Source: Herpetosiphonaceae bacterium
GTDB taxonomy: Bacteria > Chloroflexota > Chloroflexia > Chloroflexales > Kallotenuaceae
Length of the DNA stretch: 64,000 nucleotides
Direction: 5' to 3'
Assembly: GCA_013821605.1 (NCBI GenBank)
Contig: JACDGP010000006.1
Location: forward strand, 22,956 to 86,955
In this document: positions 59,491 through 64,000 of the stretch, one piece after another
Numbering within the stretch: position 1 is the first letter of the stretch
Layout of the letters: each line of letters opens with the position of its first letter
The notes under the pieces: model-generated
Seen by the model: only the letters and a program-made list of their open reading frames with translations
Database searches by the model: none
What the model was told of the DNA's origin: nothing
Made by a program: the position numbers and the translations under genes

Positions 59491-60773
59491 TGTACCATAG
59501 CAAGCTCAGTGCCGAACCCTTTGACTACCCCAATCGCCTCAGCCGGATTATTGACATACGAGATAAATTGCTGGACCAGAGGTGTTGTCTGCCACCGTCG
59601 CTCGGCGCTCTCTCTATTGAGCGTGTACAAGCCCAGTTCGATCCGGTAGCGTTCCAGCGGTTCCCGCCCCATCCGGTAGCGCCAGTCGATCATCGTGAAC
59701 AAGGGAAACCAGGTATAGCCAAGCACCGGCACTCCTTGCCCACGCAACTCCTTGATCGCTGCCAGCGAAGCGGTGAGCCATTTCGAACGCGTTGTCACCG
59801 AGCCCTTCGCGCTAGTTTCCGTAATCATCACTGGAACCTTGTAGCGCTCGTAATAGTCACGAATCAAGCTACCAAAACTTGCTCCATCCTTTTCTACATT
59901 GCGGTACAACAAGCGCCCCCTAGCATCGATCTCCACCTGCTTGGTTGACCATTGCGGGTAGAAATTAAGGCCCAGTACATCAAGCCCAATCGGCGTGCGC
60001 TCAAACTCGGCTAAATCATCGGGATTAGTGCTGTGACGAAGGAGCCACGTGTAGAGTGGATGCGTGGGCTTGACGCGCCCGGTGAGGAGATCGTAGCTGA
60101 GGTAGCCTCGGTGCTGCTCTTCGGTTGCCAGCGCTTCGAGCTCTGCCCGCATGGCACGGTGTAGCCCAGCCGCTTCGACATGCACCATCAATGCTTGTGG
60201 ATCGATCTGCTTGATAGCTGTCACCGTGCGCCGAATGCCTTTGATGAGTTGCATCATCACCCGAATATAGCCACCATCACCCCGCAAATACGGTGGCCAC
60301 TGGCCTCGCCTCCCCGACATTACGGAATTAATCAGCGGTTCGTTCAACGGCGTGTACCAGCGGATGAGGCCGTGGTAGCGTCGCGCGAAGGCGGCTGCAT
60401 ACTCGGCTACCGCCTGCGGGTACTCATCGTTGGCAAACTCGCGATGCAGCCATAATGGGCAGCCGTAGTGCATCAAGTCAATAATTGGCGTGATGCAGAG
60501 CTCCTGTACGAGGTAGGGCAGCACTTCATCGGTCCAGCGCCAGTCGAACTCGCCCGGCGCGGGCTCAACACGGTACCACGGTATGCCCCAGCGTACTGCT
60601 CGGATGCCAAGCTCCTGGGTTAGGTGGAGATCCTCGCGCCAGTGCTCGTAGTGACCCATCAACTCATATTCATCTAGGGCCCGGTATCCTGGTCGCACCT
60701 GTGGCACAAACGTATCTTCAATACCGGTCGCCCAGACAAAATCATTGGCTGCCCCACTTGGTAGGCCGTTCAT
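59487..60773 (-). CDS. GH1-like family glycoside hydrolase
   Basis: 'WATGIEDTFVPQ', 'HYEHWREDLHLTQELGIRAVRWGIPWYRVEPAPGEFDW', 'YTPLNEPLI'; ATG at 60773 overlaps the galT stop. Confidence 0.82.
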   Translation of the reverse strand: MNGLPSGAANDFVWATGIEDTFVPQVRPGYRALDEYELMGHYEHWREDLHLTQELGIRAVRWGIPWYRVEPAPGEFDWRWTDEVLPYLVQELCITPIIDLMHYGCPLWLHREFANDEYPQAVAEYAAAFARRYHGLIRWYTPLNEPLINSVMSGRRGQWPPYLRGDGGYIRVMMQLIKGIRRTVTAIKQIDPQALMVHVEAAGLHRAMRAELEALATEEQHRGYLSYDLLTGRVKPTHPLYTWLLRHSTNPDDLAEFERTPIGLDVLGLNFYPQWSTKQVEIDARGRLLYRNVEKDGASFGSLIRDYYERYKVPVMITETSAKGSVTTRSKWLTASLAAIKELRGQGVPVLGYTWFPLFTMIDWRYRMGREPLERYRIELGLYTLNRESAERRWQTTPLVQQFISYVNNPAEAIGVVKGFGTELAMVQ

Positions 60774-61831
60774 TACACTCCTTGTATAGCCCAATGCTCT
60801 TCCGACTGCTCACGTAGCCGTTCGGCTGCAGATTCAGGAGTGATATCACGCTGAGGTTCTGCCAGGAGTTCGAAGCCGACCATGAATTTGCGAACTGTAG
60901 CCGACCGCAGCAGCGGTGGGTAGAAATGGGCATGCAGATGCCATTCCGGATGCTCCTGACCATCAGTGGGTGCTTGGTGAAAGCCCATCGAATACGGAAA
61001 GGAGACGCTAAACAGATTGTCGTAGCGCGTCGTCACCCGCTTGAGAATGTCGGCTAGTCCGCTACGCTGTGCTTGATCGAGTTGGGGCAGAGCAGTGACC
61101 GGTTGGCGACTCACGACCAATGTTTCAAAGGGCCACACCGCCCAAAAAGGCACCAGCGCGACCCACTGGTCATTAGCACATACCAGCCTTGTACCATCTT
61201 TCATTTCAAGTTCGAGATAATCGGTCAGCAGCGTATGCTGATGCTCAGCGTAGTAGTCGTGCTGGGCTTCCGCTTCCCGCGCTACCAACACCGGTAGCTC
61301 CTCGGTCGCCCAGATTTGACCATGCGGATGGGGATTACTGGCCCCCATCATCTCCCCCCGGTTTTCGAAGATCTGCACATACCCGATCGTCTCAATCTTC
61401 CCGAGTTCGGTATATTGCTCCGCCCATACATCAACGACAGTCATGAGTGCCAGGGGATCGAGTTGCGCTAACGTCAGGTCATGTCGCGGCGAGAAGCAGA
61501 CGACACGGCAGGTGCCACGCTCGCTTTCGGCCCGCAACAGTCCACCCTGATCAAGACTGCCATCTGGCGTGTCAAGCAACAAGGCTGCATAGTCGTTGGT
61601 AAACACAAACGTGTGTTCATAGTTGGGATTGTGGACCCCCCCAGCGCGCACATTACCGGGGCAGAGATAACACGTTGGATCATGGGCCGGCTTAGCCTTG
61701 GCGGCTGTATTCTCGACCTGCCCTTGCCATGGACGTTGTGTCCGGTGCGGTGATACGAGCACCCACTCGCGGCTGAGTGGATTATAGCGCCGGTGCGGGT
61801 GATGATTAAGGTTGAACATAGTCGCTTGCAT
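60773..61831 (-). CDS. galT: Galactose-1-phosphate uridylyltransferase
   Basis: '[25 protein letters not shown]', '[19 protein letters not shown]' HPHxQ motif. Confidence 0.95.
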   Translation of the reverse strand: MQATMFNLNHHPHRRYNPLSREWVLVSPHRTQRPWQGQVENTAAKAKPAHDPTCYLCPGNVRAGGVHNPNYEHTFVFTNDYAALLLDTPDGSLDQGGLLRAESERGTCRVVCFSPRHDLTLAQLDPLALMTVVDVWAEQYTELGKIETIGYVQIFENRGEMMGASNPHPHGQIWATEELPVLVAREAEAQHDYYAEHQHTLLTDYLELEMKDGTRLVCANDQWVALVPFWAVWPFETLVVSRQPVTALPQLDQAQRSGLADILKRVTTRYDNLFSVSFPYSMGFHQAPTDGQEHPEWHLHAHFYPPLLRSATVRKFMVGFELLAEPQRDITPESAAERLREQSEEHWAIQGV

Positions 61832-61858
61832 CCCCTTGTCTCAGGCCATTACATCGAA

Positions 61859-63169
61859 TCAGCGTACATTATCGGCTGCTGGTGCCAGGACTGCCCCCAC
61901 TCGTGCTGCCGCTTCTGGGTCAGCGAGTTCGCCCACGCTTTCGGCTGTCGGCATCGCTAGATACTGGCGGAAGCGCTCTACCAGTGCTGTTGGCGTTCGC
62001 ACCAGCTTCTCACCTTCCCAATGTAGCGCCCACATCCCGCATGGATTGATGTTGAGGTTGCGCACACGCAAAGCAGTATCCCAATCGACATGATCGATCG
62101 CGCCATAATAGGTGAGACCTGCTACCGGTGTGCCCGCTGCGCGCGCTTGCCGCGTTTGGGCCACCAGTTCATCGAACCACTTGACCCGATCTTCGACGGG
62201 GCCACCAACATTTGTTTCAGCTAAGAAGACCGGAATACCATGGTACCGCTGGGAGTACTGGCGCGCCATCTCGGCCCAGCCCCATTGCTGCTGCGCTGTT
62301 TCGTCAATACGCTCACCGTTTGGTCCGCGCCGCAACTGGTGCTCGGAGTGCTGGTAATAGTCTAAACCTAAAATATCGAGCTTAACCGGGTTCTCCAAAA
62401 ACCAATTCAACTCCCAGTCACTCACCCCATGTCGCTCCATATATGCCCACATTGGATGCTCGCGCGTAACCAGACCTTGATACATATCATGCACCAGGAA
62501 CCTGCGCAAGGTACGGAAGTCCGCCTCTTCTTTGAAGGCGCCGTCGACGGAATGGTAATATTCACAAGTATCGGCGATCATCATCAGTGCGTCTGGTCGC
62601 ACCTTCCGAATCTCAGCCATTGAGCGGCAAATGCCCTCAGTGACATTCTTGAAGGCGCGTACGGCGTTAAAATCGCCACGTAGGAATGGATACCAGATCG
62701 CCCACTCTGCGCCGAAGGATGCCTCAATATACGGCTCATTCGTGGGGGTGTAGTACATGATATGCGGATACCGTTGCGCAAACGTTTGGGCATACCAGCC
62801 CTGCATCTCGCCAAAGATCGGATTCATGATCCCGCCCTCAATCCATAGCGGTGTGCCGTAGTGAAACAAATCAACGATCGGCGTAATGCCCAGGACCTGC
62901 ATTAAGTCGAGCGTCTGGTCGGCCCAGTGCCAATCATAAACATGTGGCTTGGGATTAACCCGGTGCCATGGAATACCATAGCGGATCATCGTAATACCCG
63001 CCTCACGCACCCGCACCAGATCACTGGCCCACCAACGATAATGGCCGGTTTCTTCCAGTTCATCGGCACCCAGTTGTGGAAAGGCCGAACATTCAAAGCC
63101 GGTCATCCATTGGAAATCGCGTTTACTCATGCACCCTCTCCTCTCACAATCAACGTAGTTGTGATTCAA
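61859..63169 (-). CDS. GH1-like family glycoside hydrolase
   Basis: 'WMTGFECSAFPQ', 'HYRWWASDLVRVREAGITMIRYGIPWHRVNPKPHVYDW', 'YTPTNEPYIEA'. Confidence 0.82.
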   Translation of the reverse strand: MNHNYVDCERRGCMSKRDFQWMTGFECSAFPQLGADELEETGHYRWWASDLVRVREAGITMIRYGIPWHRVNPKPHVYDWHWADQTLDLMQVLGITPIVDLFHYGTPLWIEGGIMNPIFGEMQGWYAQTFAQRYPHIMYYTPTNEPYIEASFGAEWAIWYPFLRGDFNAVRAFKNVTEGICRSMAEIRKVRPDALMMIADTCEYYHSVDGAFKEEADFRTLRRFLVHDMYQGLVTREHPMWAYMERHGVSDWELNWFLENPVKLDILGLDYYQHSEHQLRRGPNGERIDETAQQQWGWAEMARQYSQRYHGIPVFLAETNVGGPVEDRVKWFDELVAQTRQARAAGTPVAGLTYYGAIDHVDWDTALRVRNLNINPCGMWALHWEGEKLVRTPTALVERFRQYLAMPTAESVGELADPEAAARVGAVLAPAADNVR

Positions 63170-63247
63170 TAACAGGAGCAGGTTATCAACCTGCTCCTGT
63201 CAATCCATCAGCCGCCTGCCAGAGGTGCCACGTCATCGTCCATAAAG

Positions 63248-64000
63248 TTATTGCTGCGCGAGCTGGTACACATGCACGTAATCGAAGTTGGCAACAAATC
63301 CACTGCCACCCATCGAGATCAAGCCAATCTTCGCATTCGCCCCCAGATTATGCGTCCAACTCCCCCCGCGGACCCAATGTACGCCGTCACGACTCGTATA
63401 CGGCGTGTAGAGTTCTCCCGTACCTTGACTTGTCTTAATGATCCGTAGCCACGTCGTTAAGTTTGGCGGCCCAACGACGGTATTACCATAGCGTGGGTAG
63501 CCATCTGGGACCGGGAAGAGTTCCTTAGCAAACTCAGTTTGACGGGTTTCATAGATGGAGACGTGGGCGAGCTTAATGAAGTTATCGTTATCACCATAAA
63601 TGACCATCCCGGCCTGCACATAGTTATAGCAGCATCCTTCTGCCGGAAGATTCAGCGTAACTTTAGTCTCGACCAGGTAATCACCTGACGGCGTTGGCTC
63701 AGTCAGGACGGATGCCGAGTTATTATCAACATACAGATCGGCATTCTGCGTGTAGAAGTTGAAGCTCCCTTTGCTCACGTTATACAGGGCCGTCGTACCA
63801 TTGTTGACCCATGTCCATTGCTTCATGTTGAGTTTGTTGCCATTGAAGCCATCTGAGAGTGCAGGGATCAGCGCGCCCGGTTGGTCTGGCTTGAAGTAGG
63901 TTGGGTTATAGTCGCTTTTTTCACCAGGTTGCGCTGCTGGTCCGGAAATTGGCGTATCAGAGACCCACTTCCCGGCGCGTACTGCCGGAAAGCCATTGAC
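63248..64000 (-). CDS. C-terminal part of a secreted glycoside hydrolase-like protein with DUF1349/concanavalin-like domain; 5' end outside the window
   Basis: The frame is open to the window edge (VNGFPAVRAGKWVSDTPISGPAAQPGEKSDYNPTYFKPDQPGALIPALSDGFNGNKLNMKQWTWVNNG...); 'LYTPYTSRDGVHWVRGGSWTHNLGANAKIGLISMGGSGFVANFDYVHVY'. Confidence 0.75.
   Translation of the reverse strand, partial: VNGFPAVRAGKWVSDTPISGPAAQPGEKSDYNPTYFKPDQPGALIPALSDGFNGNKLNMKQWTWVNNGTTALYNVSKGSFNFYTQNADLYVDNNSASVLTEPTPSGDYLVETKVTLNLPAEGCCYNYVQAGMVIYGDNDNFIKLAHVSIYETRQTEFAKELFPVPDGYPRYGNTVVGPPNLTTWLRIIKTSQGTGELYTPYTSRDGVHWVRGGSWTHNLGANAKIGLISMGGSGFVANFDYVHVYQLAQQ

Noticed and set aside
1-64000. tRNA genes, rRNA genes, CRISPR arrays, prophage or transposase genes
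   Set aside because: None recognised on reading; no regular spacer repeats, no DDE/tyrosine recombinase motifs in the ORF list

Overview
The window is ~64 kb of moderately high-GC bacterial chromosome. The family mix (Chloroflexi-type 'FWNGNGGLPVFGYPI...TQWFERARFELHP' secreted protein, gene order, Ffh C-terminal tail) suggests a Chloroflexota member, but this is inference. Most of it is ordinary coding sequence: ECF sigma/anti-sigma, Dpp-type ABC permeases, clpB, PBP1a, topA, a GH13 amylase, rpsU, prfA, ffh-rpsP-KH-rimM, nth, MFS, Rieske, carB, holA, rpsT, murJ, a crtI-like desaturase, fdhD, an exopolysaccharide operon (BY-kinase, polymerase, MurJ/MVF-type flippase, four glycosyltransferases), and a galT/GH1 sugar-utilisation cluster. 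The leads most worth follow-up are: (1) a compact four-gene cluster at 21.2-27.1 kb, made of an unknown protein, two paralogous BrxC/BrxD-like P-loop ATPases (one with a Tudor/DUF3553-like N-terminus) and an Lhr/BrxHI-like helicase, with no BREX methylase, PglZ or BrxL genes in the window; (2) a strong promoter driving a ~170-190 nt intergenic RNA with 6S-like architecture upstream of holA; (3) a duplication zone at 41.9-44.7 kb with a repeated crtI 3' end, three copies of one promoter, decayed toxin-antitoxin copies and an fdhD remnant; (4) two genes apparently interrupted in frame or split: an AAA ATPase with a -1 shift exactly before its P-loop domain, and a membrane-anchored SH3-like protein split by a single amber codon. 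No tRNA, rRNA, CRISPR array or transposase was recognised. All homology calls are by eye; no database search was run.
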